DNA from: a virus
Virus record (IMG/VR): IMGVR_UViG_3300048928_000176
Coordinates: 1-45,372 of that record
Length of the DNA: 45,372 nucleotides
Direction: 5' to 3' (one strand)
In this document: positions 24,380 to 31,973 of the stretch, one piece after another
Position numbering within the stretch: the first letter of the stretch is position 1
Layout: every line of letters starts with the position of its first letter
Made by a program: the position numbers and the translations under genes
Notes under the pieces: model-generated
The model's input: the letters and a program-made list of their open reading frames with translations, nothing else
Databases searched by the model: none
What the model was told of the DNA's origin: nothing

Positions 24380-25036
24380 TCAACCGGTCTTCAGGAGGCC
24401 CTGAAGGAATGCGGCTGCGTCGTTCGCCTGTGCGTCGGGCTCCCCCCGAAGATGCGGCGCCGCCTTGCCGGCAATCGCCGCAGCAAGGCTTTTCGAGAAG
24501 CCTGCATCCCGCAGGTGATCCTCAAATTCGCGGACGGTCGGCAGAGCGCCGCCTTCCAAAATGGATTTGACCGTGGTCACACGCGCCTGGATGTTCATGG
24601 GCATGGTGACCAGAGAGATTTCGCGGAGGTCGATTTTCTTGAGACGGGTTACGCCACGACGCTTCTCGTCAGGCTCAGCGCCACCGGCGGGGATACCGTA
24701 ACCGATCGACATACCGCCCAAGGCCTTGGCCTTCAGCTTGCCGTAAGCACGCTGCGCGGTCTGGTCGCCTTCCAAGATCAACTGACCTTTGACGTAGAGG
24801 CCCTTCGCGTCTTCCGCGATGTCCTTCCACACACCGATCGGCTCACGCTGATCGTGCTGCCACAGCATCGGGATCGTGCGGCCATCGCTCTTGGCCTTGA
24901 CCACGCTCTCGATGAATGCGCCGGGCTCGACGATGTCGCCGCCCTGATCCACGTTGCCGAAGGTCGAGGCGTAACCTTCGAACTCGCCAGCCTCGGAAAG
25001 GCTCTTCGTCTCGAAGGTGAAATCGAAATGCTTCAT
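24380..25036 (-). CDS. HK97-type prohead protease (218 aa)
   Basis: Begins MKHFDFTFETKSLSEAGEFE, then GYASTFGNVDQGGDIVEPGA. The catalytic His is in WQHD (about residue 65) and the Ser in GGMSIGY; the acidic partner is in the following beta strand (KIDLREISLVTMP). It cleaves the capsid delta domain during maturation. The real start at 25036 shares one base with the portal stop (TAATG). Confidence 0.93.
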   Translation of the reverse strand: MKHFDFTFETKSLSEAGEFEGYASTFGNVDQGGDIVEPGAFIESVVKAKSDGRTIPMLWQHDQREPIGVWKDIAEDAKGLYVKGQLILEGDQTAQRAYGKLKAKALGGMSIGYGIPAGGAEPDEKRRGVTRLKKIDLREISLVTMPMNIQARVTTVKSILEGGALPTVREFEDHLRDAGFSKSLAAAIAGKAAPHLRGEPDAQANDAAAFLQGLLKTG

Positions 25037-26298
25037 TATTCGCTCCCGACGACGCGTAGCTTCGGACCATCCGTGGGCTGGGCCGGCTTGGGTTCCGGCT
25101 GTTTGCCGGCTTCGGTGAGAGGGACGTTCTGCATCTGCACGCGGTTGATGTTGCCGCCGGGCACTGGCGGCAGGTTCTCCCAAGCGCAAACCTGATCGAT
25201 GTTGAGCCAGCCGTCGTTGAGGCCGGACTTGTAGAAGGCGGCTCGCGCGGCGCCATCACCGCGCAACAGGCCTTCCATATTGAACTCAACCGTGACACCG
25301 GCGGCGCGATCGGCCGCGGTCAGCAACCGCTTCTCAATTGCCTGCTCGATGCGCTTGACGCGCCGCCGCAGGTTGAATTTCTGGAAGCCGAGAACCTGCT
25401 CGGCCAAGCCCGAACCCCAGCTGGTCGACTTCTCAGTGTGGCCGATCATAAAGGGCGGCACGCCGAAGAAGCGGCAGACCTCATCCACGGAGAAGCTGCG
25501 CGTCTCGAGCATCTGCGCGTCTTCGGGATTGATCGAGATAGGCTTGTATTCGGCGCCGCCTTCCGCGATGTACGGGCGGCCGGCGTTCATGGCACCGAGA
25601 TATTTGGTCAGCAGCCGCTCGTCGAGCTGAGTGCGCTGGTCGGGCGTGAGGAAATCCTTGAACACAAACTGGCCGGATGGGCGCATGCCGTTCTGAAACG
25701 TCTCGCGCGCGGCGCGATCGGTCGCCATCGCCAAGCCAAAGGCGTTGCGGGCAAACGTAAGAGTCGAAAGGCCACCGAGCGGACCGCCGCCGAAGCCGCG
25801 CACATGAAGCACGGACTCGTCGGTCAGATCGTAGAACTTGCCATCCTCCGACCACCGATAACGGATGCGCCCTGCCTCATTGCGGTCGACGGCCATGATA
25901 TCGGGCCGGATCGGCAGCAGGGAGACTGGCTTGTCGCCAGAGCGCACGATGCGCGAATAGGAATTGCCCCAAAATTCGAGGCTCGACTGCATGAACTCGA
26001 TATAGTCGACCGCTGTCTGGTCCGAATTCGGACTGTCGTGGAGAATCCGATAGAGTGGATGATCCTTCGCAACGACGCGCACGCCCTGTTTGTCGAGGCG
26101 ATAGACCATCAGCGGCAACGTTGCGATGGTGCCGGCGATCAGATTGACGCACGCCCACGCGGCAGACAGGCCAAGCACGCCCGAAGGCGTCACTTGTTCG
26201 CCGGCCGGCTTGTCGTTCGCCCCCGTCCAATCCTGGGGCTTGGTAATATCCAGCGTTCGACGACTGAAGGCCGTCACCGCTTTCTGCCAAAGACCCAT
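25036..26298 (-). CDS. Portal protein (420 aa)
   Basis: HK97 gp3-type portal: AAWACVNLIAGTIATLPLMV, HPLYRILHDSPN, FMQSSLEFWGNSYSRIVRSG and PPFMIGHTEKSTSWGSGLAE are family landmarks. It forms the dodecameric channel at one capsid vertex for DNA packaging and ejection. It begins one base after the terminase large subunit ends. Confidence 0.95.
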   Translation of the reverse strand: MGLWQKAVTAFSRRTLDITKPQDWTGANDKPAGEQVTPSGVLGLSAAWACVNLIAGTIATLPLMVYRLDKQGVRVVAKDHPLYRILHDSPNSDQTAVDYIEFMQSSLEFWGNSYSRIVRSGDKPVSLLPIRPDIMAVDRNEAGRIRYRWSEDGKFYDLTDESVLHVRGFGGGPLGGLSTLTFARNAFGLAMATDRAARETFQNGMRPSGQFVFKDFLTPDQRTQLDERLLTKYLGAMNAGRPYIAEGGAEYKPISINPEDAQMLETRSFSVDEVCRFFGVPPFMIGHTEKSTSWGSGLAEQVLGFQKFNLRRRVKRIEQAIEKRLLTAADRAAGVTVEFNMEGLLRGDGAARAAFYKSGLNDGWLNIDQVCAWENLPPVPGGNINRVQMQNVPLTEAGKQPEPKPAQPTDGPKLRVVGSE

Positions 26299-28158
26299 TT
26301 ATGCACCGGCTAAGCTACGGATGAAGTCATCAATCGATGTCGACGGCGCGCCGTCGTAAGAAAGCGCAGCGCCAACTGCCATCGCCAGCGCGATCGCGCA
26401 GTCTATTTTCTGAGTAGCTCGCTCCTTAGCGAGCCAGTAGTTTCCCCACCGGTCCTTATCGGTGACCGCCGACATGATGGCGGACACCAAAACCGGATTC
26501 ATTTTCAGTCGAATGCGTTTCTCGAGGAGCAATTCTTCAAGCTGGCGGACGCTCATGGGCATCCAAAGTCCCTCGGCGTCGCGCTTGGCGGCTTTTGCCG
26601 CCTCCTTCATCGCCTCGTTGGGCAGACCTTTCTTGGTTCCGCCCTGGGGGTGCTCGACGAACTCGACGCTGATGCCGAGTGCGTCACATTCCGGTTCGAG
26701 GCCTCGTTTGAACGCGTACCGATCGTAGGCGAGGCACTTAACGTCGAATTCATTGCTGGCTTCTGCGATCGACTGGGCGACCTGGCGGTAGCTGATGCTC
26801 ACGCCCTTCGGCGCATTTAGATGCTTGTCTCGCACCCAGATTGAATACGGCGCCTTGTCGCGATCTTCGCGGGCCTTGACCGTATCGCCGGGTGTCCACG
26901 CCTCAATCCAGGCGTCGAATGTTGGCTTTCCCTTGTGATCCCCCTCGCCGACCACGCCGGTTTTGACGCAGTAGCCGATCGCCGTGATGTCCTTGTTCTG
27001 CGAAAGATCGCACCCCAACCAGACCGGCGCGTCACGATGGATGATCGGATCAAACTCAATCAGGCACGGCTCGAGCACTGCCCGGGTCATCCATGCCGTT
27101 TCGGCTTCGGTCCACACACAGAAGTGGAGCCGCAGAATGTTGTTCAGCTTCGCCGGAATGTCCTTGGCCTGCTTGACGACGCCGGCAAGGTATTCCTCGC
27201 TGATGGTAACCCCAAGCAATGGGTTCGCTTTCAGCCAGCACTTCGGATCCTCGAGCGGGTCATCGTCCTTATCGAGACCACACACATACGAAAAGGTAGA
27301 GTCGTCGATGACCTCGCCCAGATAGAAGGCGTCGGCATCCTTGGCTTCACGGTTCCCCGCGGCAACCTTCACCGCGTGCTCATGCTCAGTGTAGCAGACC
27401 GAATTACGATCACTGCCGCTGTTCGTGATCATCAGCAGCAGAGGCTGCCGGCGAAACTTGAAGCCGCGCTCCAAGATTTCCAGCACTCCGCCATCCGGGT
27501 GCTCGTGCAATTCATCAACAAGAGCGAAGTGCGGACGGGGACCAGAACCCGTCTTCTTTGTTTCCCGTGAAACGGGTCGGAAGAACGAGCCTGTCTTCAG
27601 GTAAGCGGCATTGTGTTCCTTGCCCTCACCACCACTGAGATGAAGTCGGCTCAGCAGCGCTGGCGACTTCTTCACCATCTTGATGGCGTCGGCGAACAGA
27701 ATGCCGGCTTGATCTTTGGTCGCACCGGCAGAATAGATCTGCGCGCCGGCCTCGCCGTCCGATGTCAGCCCGATGAGGCCGATACCGCCAGCAAGCGGCG
27801 ACTTGCCGTTGCCCTTGCCCTGCTCGATGTACGCGCGCCGGAAACGCCGCGTGCCATCCTTCTTTTTCCAACCGAACAACGATCCGATGATGAAGTCCTG
27901 CGCGGGCGCGGACTTAAACGGCTGGTCATCGAACTGGCCTTCGGAAAGCCTGAGCTTTTCCTCGAAGAATCGCAGCTTTTTGGCCGCTTCATCGACGTCG
28001 AACCAGATCCCATCCTTGCGCTTCAAGTCGTCCAGGTGGCGCCGGCAGGCGTTTCGGACGTGGGGTCCTGCAACGATCTTACCTGCAACAACCGCTTTCG
28101 CGTATGCAGTGGCGCGATCAGTCGAAGTGTTCGTCTTTCTGTTTGTCTTTGCCTTCAT
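26299..28158 (-). CDS. Terminase large subunit (619 aa)
   Basis: HK97-type (Terminase_1) packaging motor and nuclease. The Walker A region is IEQGKGNGKSPLAGG (about residues 111-125), Walker B is FALVDELHEH (211-220), and the C-terminal nuclease has its first Asp in LGCDLSQNKD (about 384) and a late DCAIALAMA motif. It pumps DNA into proheads and cuts the concatemer. Its start lies 41 bases inside the small subunit gene. With a P27-type partner and HNH genes nearby, cos packaging is likely (inference). Confidence 0.95.
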   Translation of the reverse strand: MKAKTNRKTNTSTDRATAYAKAVVAGKIVAGPHVRNACRRHLDDLKRKDGIWFDVDEAAKKLRFFEEKLRLSEGQFDDQPFKSAPAQDFIIGSLFGWKKKDGTRRFRRAYIEQGKGNGKSPLAGGIGLIGLTSDGEAGAQIYSAGATKDQAGILFADAIKMVKKSPALLSRLHLSGGEGKEHNAAYLKTGSFFRPVSRETKKTGSGPRPHFALVDELHEHPDGGVLEILERGFKFRRQPLLLMITNSGSDRNSVCYTEHEHAVKVAAGNREAKDADAFYLGEVIDDSTFSYVCGLDKDDDPLEDPKCWLKANPLLGVTISEEYLAGVVKQAKDIPAKLNNILRLHFCVWTEAETAWMTRAVLEPCLIEFDPIIHRDAPVWLGCDLSQNKDITAIGYCVKTGVVGEGDHKGKPTFDAWIEAWTPGDTVKAREDRDKAPYSIWVRDKHLNAPKGVSISYRQVAQSIAEASNEFDVKCLAYDRYAFKRGLEPECDALGISVEFVEHPQGGTKKGLPNEAMKEAAKAAKRDAEGLWMPMSVRQLEELLLEKRIRLKMNPVLVSAIMSAVTDKDRWGNYWLAKERATQKIDCAIALAMAVGAALSYDGAPSTSIDDFIRSLAGA

Positions 28159-28516
28159 CGAGAACGCGATTCCGTTCGTCGGTCAGGCCGAGCTCGCTCA
28201 TGTAGGCGCGCAACTGACCATGCTTTGCAGCAGGAAATGCCGTCGGCCCGAATTTGAATTCCTGCCATAGCTCGCAGAAAGCGATCGCCGCCGGCTCGCG
28301 TGAAGCGTCCAACCAGCCGGCAGGCTCGATGTATTTTTTCCACGCCGCTGCCGCGTGGTGCTTCATGTCCTTCGGCTTCGTAAGCTTTCCGAAACTCGCG
28401 GCGGATTGCTCGACGGCTTCCTCCGCCGCCTTGGTATCGCCGTGGCGATTCTTTCGGTGCGTACCGTCTACAAGCCGGAGATGAGCCGCTTTCGGCTTGG
28501 CTCCCCTGGCTGCCAT
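28118..28516 (-). CDS. Terminase small subunit, P27 family (132 aa)
   Basis: MAARGAKPKAAHLRLVDGTH is the typical P27 N-terminus (G-x-K-P...LRLV-x-G-T), followed by a helical core with AAAAWKKYIEPAGWL and LCELW-type helix (AIAFCELWQEFKFG). It binds the packaging site on phage DNA and recruits the large subunit. Start at 28516 preferred to 28525 because GAGGTGG lies just upstream. Confidence 0.9.
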   Translation of the reverse strand: MAARGAKPKAAHLRLVDGTHRKNRHGDTKAAEEAVEQSAASFGKLTKPKDMKHHAAAAWKKYIEPAGWLDASREPAAIAFCELWQEFKFGPTAFPAAKHGQLRAYMSELGLTDERNRVLDEGKDKQKDEHFD

Positions 28517-28615
28517 ATTGACCACCTCAGGACGTTAATCTGGTTTTTTGCGCGTTTTTGTTCAGCGCCGGTACGGGAGGGGAAGACCTTTGAACTTTTC
28601 GATGCCCCCCGGGGC

Positions 28616-29341
28616 CTATGCGAACATCCTCATCTGACCCTTGGGCGTCGAGCCCTTTGACGAATTGCACCGACGACATGCGCACTGCGTGTTGCGGTAA
28701 CTGTGCTCGCCACCAGCAGCCAAGGGGACGATGTGATCTAACTCTGGAGCACGGTCATTGAGCGTACCTCGAAGAGACCTTGGCGTAGCGATGTTACACA
28801 GGCAGCAACGCCAACCATCCCTATCGAATACCTTGAACGGGTCGACTACCTCAACGGTAGCTCCACGCTCTCTCGCCCTCCGAGCCGCCCTACCCACTCG
28901 CCGGTTCTGCTTAACGCTGCAGGCATCCGAGCAATACCTTGCTTGGCTCCTACCATACGGTGGGCTGAACATCTGGCCGCAGCAAGGACAGCGGCGTGCC
29001 GCACGCTTATGCTCGGTCTTAGCTCTGGATGCAGCCCTAGAGCTGCATGATGGGGTGCAGTAAATGGCGGTGGATATGCGGCTGGCAAACATGCCAGCGC
29101 ATTCACGGCAATTGATGAAGCTAACAGAACAGGCTGGGAGCGGCTTTAGATCAGCCCTCTCGCTTCTGGCCTTAGCCTGCCCTGCAAAGCCACATTCTCT
29201 TGAACAGTATATTGTGCGATCAGAACGCTTTGGCTTGAAGTCCGAGGTACATGTTTTGCACGTATGCACCGTGTTGACGACGGCGCCACGATAACGAAGC
29301 TTTTGGCCTTGAGATCGTTTGTCGCTCAAATCAGTGGCCAC
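28616..29341 (-). CDS. HNH endonuclease with multiple zinc knuckles (241 aa), GTG start
   Basis: Three Cys-x2-Cys...Cys-x3-Cys units (CKTCTSDFKPKRSDRTIYCS, CRECAGMFASRISTAIYCTP, CCGQMFSPPYGRSQARYCSD) precede a C-terminal HNH domain: RCCLCNIAT, then LDHIVPLAAGGEHSYRNTQC and ACRRCNSSKG. The zinc knuckles probably add DNA-binding specificity. This fits a free-standing homing-type nuclease of phages. It starts at GTG 29341, inside the previous HNH gene end. Confidence 0.82.
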   Translation of the reverse strand: MATDLSDKRSQGQKLRYRGAVVNTVHTCKTCTSDFKPKRSDRTIYCSRECGFAGQAKARSERADLKPLPACSVSFINCRECAGMFASRISTAIYCTPSCSSRAASRAKTEHKRAARRCPCCGQMFSPPYGRSQARYCSDACSVKQNRRVGRAARRARERGATVEVVDPFKVFDRDGWRCCLCNIATPRSLRGTLNDRAPELDHIVPLAAGGEHSYRNTQCACRRCNSSKGSTPKGQMRMFA

Positions 29342-29673
29342 CCATCATTTCCGACAGGCTGCCTTGCTCGGCCACCCTTTTCAATCCTTTGTTTATCCGA
29401 ATTGTGGCAGGCCGGACATAGGGTCTGCACATTGTCCTCGTCCCAAAAAAGAACCGGATCACCGTTGTGGGCTTTCCGGTGATCGGCATGAGGCTTTGCA
29501 ATCGTCCGTGGACACATTTGGCATTTGTATGCATCGCGCACGAAGACTCTTTGGCGGAGAGATTGCCATCGAGCCGTATTGTACCAAGCTCGCCAAGGCC
29601 TGTCGTTACGCCGCCTAGCGTCGCTTTCCCTGTTCCGTAAACGCCGGTCAAGGGGCTTAGGCACAGTCACCAT
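29326..29673 (-). CDS. HNH endonuclease near terminase, HK97 gp74-like (115 aa)
   Basis: A basic N-terminus (RLRNRESDARRRNDRPWRAW) precedes an HNH fold: KCQMCPRTIAKPHADHRKAH, then FWDEDNVQTLCPACHNSDKQ. HNH proteins next to terminase genes assist DNA packaging and cos cleavage in HK97-like phages. The ATG at 29673 or the GTG next to it is the likely start, overlapping the upstream gene by 17 bases. Confidence 0.85.
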   Translation of the reverse strand: MVTVPKPLDRRLRNRESDARRRNDRPWRAWYNTARWQSLRQRVFVRDAYKCQMCPRTIAKPHADHRKAHNGDPVLFWDEDNVQTLCPACHNSDKQRIEKGGRARQPVGNDGWPLI

Positions 29674-29878
29674 CAGGTGCGCAGTATGCGACGTCGCATG
29701 GCATTCCATTGTCCGCATGCAGCATGGACAAGTCACATGCACCTTCCTGTGGGAACAGCAGCCGGCGCCGCTTGATGCGCGCCTTACCTCCATCAGTGGT
29801 CTTGCGACCGAAGGCCAGCACAATGACGTTAGATGGCTGGTCGCCCTGCACCTCTACGTCACCTATGCGGTACGACAT
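29657..29878 (-). CDS. First late-operon hypothetical protein (73 aa)
   Basis: Starts MSYRIGDVEVQGDQPSNVIV with its ATG 14 bases after the CCA end of the tRNA. The Shine-Dalgarno is weak (GGATATTGGC). C-terminal Cys residues (CDLSML, CDVAYCAPDGDC) might bind metal. No family recognised. The frame extends upstream through the tRNA (to 29941), but that part is the tRNA read as protein. Confidence 0.6.
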   Translation of the reverse strand: MSYRIGDVEVQGDQPSNVIVLAFGRKTTDGGKARIKRRRLLFPQEGACDLSMLHADNGMPCDVAYCAPDGDCA

Positions 29879-29892
29879 GCCAATATCCGATC

Positions 29893-29969
29893 TGGTTGCA
29901 GGGGGTGGATTCGAACCACCGACCTCCTGGTTATGAGCCAAGCGAGCTACCGGACTGCTCTACCCTACG
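29893..29969 (-). tRNA. Initiator-type tRNA-fMet (CAT anticodon)
   Basis: A full 77-nt cloverleaf with encoded CCA. Minus strand 5' to 3': acceptor CGTAGGG/CCCTGCA, D stem GAGC/GCTC, anticodon loop CTCATAA, anticodon stem CTTGG/CCAGG, T arm GGTGG-TTCGAAT-CCACC. The first acceptor pair is C1-A72, the hallmark mismatch of bacterial initiator tRNA. A11-T24 in the D stem is also initiator-like. Two of the three initiator G-C pairs in the anticodon stem are kept (30-40, 31-39); the third is T29-A41. It differs at many positions from E. coli tRNA-fMet, so it is not a recent host copy of that form. It lies inside the prophage, upstream of the late genes, in the same orientation. Confidence 0.93.
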
Positions 29970-29979
29970 TGAAAGACTG

Positions 29980-30020
29980 ACTCCGGGAGCGTGTCTAGGC
30001 GACAGAGGCTTGCCCGGAGT
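29980..30020 (-). ncRNA. Leader hairpin 3 (nested stem) before the tRNA
   Basis: ACTCCGGG (29980-29987) and CCCGGAGT (30013-30020) pair perfectly. Inside the loop, TGTC (29992-29995) pairs with GACA (30001-30004). No U-run follows on the minus strand, so a standard terminator is unlikely. It ends 11 nt before tRNA position 1. Confidence 0.65.
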
Positions 30021-30024
30021 GTAC

Positions 30025-30046
30025 GGATTTCCAGACATAGAAATCC
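30025..30046 (-). ncRNA. Leader hairpin 2
   Basis: GGATTTC and GAAATCC pair perfectly (7 bp) around an 8-nt loop. It is four bases from hairpin 3 and five from hairpin 1. Confidence 0.65.
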
Positions 30047-30051
30047 ATTGA

Positions 30052-30073
30052 GGCAGACGAGATTATCGCTGCC
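30052..30073 (-). ncRNA. Leader hairpin 1 with a one-base bulge
   Basis: GGCAG-CGA-TAATC-TCG-T-CTGCC on the minus strand: an 8-bp stem with a single bulged T and a 5-nt loop. A bulged stem close to a promoter-proximal position recalls put-type antitermination RNA of HK022, but the sequence is not the same. Confidence 0.62.
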
Positions 30074-30150
30074 GAGCGGAAAGGCCAAAGACCACGTCGC
30101 TGTTGGAACGAGACAATGCCGACATGCGCGTGATTTTGATATTCGTATAA

Positions 30151-30564
30151 CTACCGTACCGTGTTATTACGCAAACGCTTCCCAGGACGAGGTTTGCGGC
30201 TGTTTTTGGTTCGAGAGCGCCGCTCACTCGCGGGATAGGCTTCAATTCGATTGTGAGCTCCAGTGGCGTGCCCTAGCACCATCCGAGCCATATCCATGTG
30301 ACCGACTCGCATTGCAGCACCGTTGTTCACAAGGACCTTCACGCCGTCAATGCTGTTGACTGAGCCCCAATCGTCATCGGTGGCGCGGAAAAAAACGTAG
30401 CCTGGCACAGCCGCCGCCTCGGTAGCACTTAGCTTACCATCACGAATCCACGTCCGAGCCAGCGTCGGCACAAACGCGCCACGGTCAGCTTCCTCGATCG
30501 CCGCGCGCACCAGATGCTCACGACCCGGCATGGCCTGACATGCCGCCCAATACTGCTCACCCAT
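30151..30564 (-). CDS. NusG-like (NGN domain) antiterminator (137 aa)
   Basis: Residues 1-95 read as a NusG N-terminal domain: YWAACQAMPGREHLVRAAIE, a middle VPTLARTWIRDGKLSATE, then VPGYVFFRAT and W-x-x-V-x-S-I-D-G-V-K-V-L-V, the known NGN core that docks on the RNA polymerase clamp. No KOW domain follows; the tail (RSRTKNSRKPRPGKRLRNNT) is strongly basic and could bind RNA or DNA. It is the last gene of the leftward early operon and immediately precedes the structured late leader, the expected place for a factor that allows read-through into late genes. It overlaps the LuxR-type HTH gene by eight bases. Confidence 0.85.
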   Translation of the reverse strand: MGEQYWAACQAMPGREHLVRAAIEEADRGAFVPTLARTWIRDGKLSATEAAAVPGYVFFRATDDDWGSVNSIDGVKVLVNNGAAMRVGHMDMARMVLGHATGAHNRIEAYPASERRSRTKNSRKPRPGKRLRNNTVR

Positions 30565-30778
30565 GAACTTGTTTCCCTTCTGTAAGTAATGATCGGACGA
30601 GCTCGACGGCGTTGCGAACGCCCATCTTGCGGAAGATCTCAGTGCGGTGTGCTTCGACGGTACGGTGGCTGATGCGCAAACGTGTCGAGATTTCCTTGCT
30701 GGAAAGCCCGATCGCCAATAGATCGCAGACGCTTTGCTGCTTACAAGTCAGCGGCTTTCTCTCGGTCGCCTTCAGCAC
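30557..30778 (-). CDS. Stand-alone LuxR-type helix-turn-helix protein (73 aa)
   Basis: Essentially one GerE/LuxR HTH domain: LTCKQQSVCDLLAIGLSSKE followed by ISTRLRISHRTVEAHRTEIF and RKMGVRNAVELV. There is no receiver or autoinducer domain. Such solo HTHs can act as transcription activators. Position just before the NusG-like gene suggests it may activate the late promoter. Confidence 0.85.
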   Translation of the reverse strand: MLKATERKPLTCKQQSVCDLLAIGLSSKEISTRLRISHRTVEAHRTEIFRKMGVRNAVELVRSLLTEGKQVHG

Positions 30779-30828
30779 GGTCGTATCCCTTCAGTCTCAA
30801 TTGCAGTGCGAACGGCCCGTAACGCGGC

Positions 30829-31014
30829 CTACTTATCCTTGAAGACCACGAAGCCAACGGGCTCCGACTGCAGCGTCACCATCAACCGGTTGCCCTGCGC
30901 ATCGAGCAGCCCAGAGAACCTACTGGTCGGCTCCGGCTCGATCACCGTGCATGACGGCACGTTTACGCGATAGCTGTCCTCCCAAGATGCCTCCGGCCGA
31001 TAGACGCGCCTCAT
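30829..31014 (-). CDS. Hypothetical protein (61 aa)
   Basis: A beta-rich small protein (RVNVPSCTVIEPEPTSRFSG, LMVTLQSEPVGFVVF) linked by ATGA overlap to the DUF1376 gene. No family recognised. Confidence 0.6.
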   Translation of the reverse strand: MRRVYRPEASWEDSYRVNVPSCTVIEPEPTSRFSGLLDAQGNRLMVTLQSEPVGFVVFKDK

Positions 31015-31946
31015 GCTGCAGCCTCGTCGCTTGATGGAGCCAGCTTCTCGCCGGTTGCTTCGTCGTAGCCTGGGGGAAACATGGTGGGAGCCTTGGCGGC
31101 TACGACCTCAACGCCGTCGATTACGCGAGTGCAGTAGAACAGCTGGCGTTGGCCGGTCGCTCGCAGGTACTGCGCCCAACAACTTGCCTCAGTTGTGCCC
31201 GTCACAACCCAAACGAAAGGATCCTGTGGCACCACGACGGGGTCAGTAGCAGGCCTCCAGTCGGGGTTGTTCTTCCTCTTGAAATCGAGCCAGCGGTCAC
31301 AGAACGCCTTGAAACTCATGTCCGGGTTGTAGCTCTTCGCCCGCGCTGCAACGCTCATGTTCACGAACTTGCGGTGCTCAGCTTCCAGATCGGCCTTCTT
31401 CATTCCAAGCGAATAGGCATATTCGATCGCCCGGTCTGAGGGTTGGTAGGTCTCGTCAATAAGAACTGCGACCTCTTCCCCTTCCGAAACCACCTTAAAA
31501 GCCTTCGAGGGAGAGTTACTCTCTCCCTTTTTTGATTCTGGATTTGGTTTTAAAGGTGGTTGTGGTTGTTGTTGGTTAAGCCCGGCCACCTCGTTTGCTG
31601 TAGCATTGCTAGACGTTTGCTTGCCTTCCGCTTTGGCTTCGCCACCCTTTTTGCCAGCCGCAGCCCTAGCTTCATACTTAGCAAGCGACTTCGCCAGTTC
31701 CTCCTCGACGCGCTTATGCTTCCATCCCGGCATCTGGAAGAACGGTTCAATGACTGGCCTGGCCTTCTTCCACTCCGCATCTGTCATGCGGGCTATGGCT
31801 GCCAGCTGCACATTCTCGCTGGGAAGCCCGCCACGCTGCCAGTAGTGCATTATGAGGTGCAGGTACGCGCCGGACTGCGCAGCGCGAAGGTGCGCTGTGT
31901 CGGCGAGGTAATCAGCGATGTACCAAGGCATCCAAGGGCGGTTCAT
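31011..31946 (-). CDS. DUF1376 (YdaU-like) replication protein (311 aa)
   Basis: The N-terminus (PWMPWYIADYLADTAHLRAA, YLHLIMHYWQRGGLP, RMTDAEWKKARPVIEPFFQ) is the DUF1376/YdaU winged-helix found in phage replication initiation proteins. The middle is a low-complexity Asn/Gln/Pro linker (LNQQQPQPPLKPNPESKKGE). The C-terminal half (DFKRKNNPDWRPA) resembles primosomal or helicase-loader regions. It is the best candidate for the phage replication initiator. Confidence 0.8.
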   Translation of the reverse strand: MNRPWMPWYIADYLADTAHLRAAQSGAYLHLIMHYWQRGGLPSENVQLAAIARMTDAEWKKARPVIEPFFQMPGWKHKRVEEELAKSLAKYEARAAAGKKGGEAKAEGKQTSSNATANEVAGLNQQQPQPPLKPNPESKKGESNSPSKAFKVVSEGEEVAVLIDETYQPSDRAIEYAYSLGMKKADLEAEHRKFVNMSVAARAKSYNPDMSFKAFCDRWLDFKRKNNPDWRPATDPVVVPQDPFVWVVTGTTEASCWAQYLRATGQRQLFYCTRVIDGVEVVAAKAPTMFPPGYDEATGEKLAPSSDEAAA

Positions 31947-31973
31947 CAGGTCACTTCAGCAGTCAGAGGGCAG

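Noticed and set aside
23987-25195. Long + strand open frame (402 codons) opposite capsid, protease and portal
   Set aside because: Antisense to three well-identified genes; composition typical of a shadow frame.
29525-29980. Plus-strand frame ending in a WIRTTDLL-type sequence
   Set aside because: This is the well-known artefact of translating a tRNA in antisense; the tRNA is on the minus strand.
30063-30125. 20-codon peptide upstream of the leader hairpins
   Set aside because: No ribosome site and it overlaps hairpin 1; a leader peptide cannot be supported.
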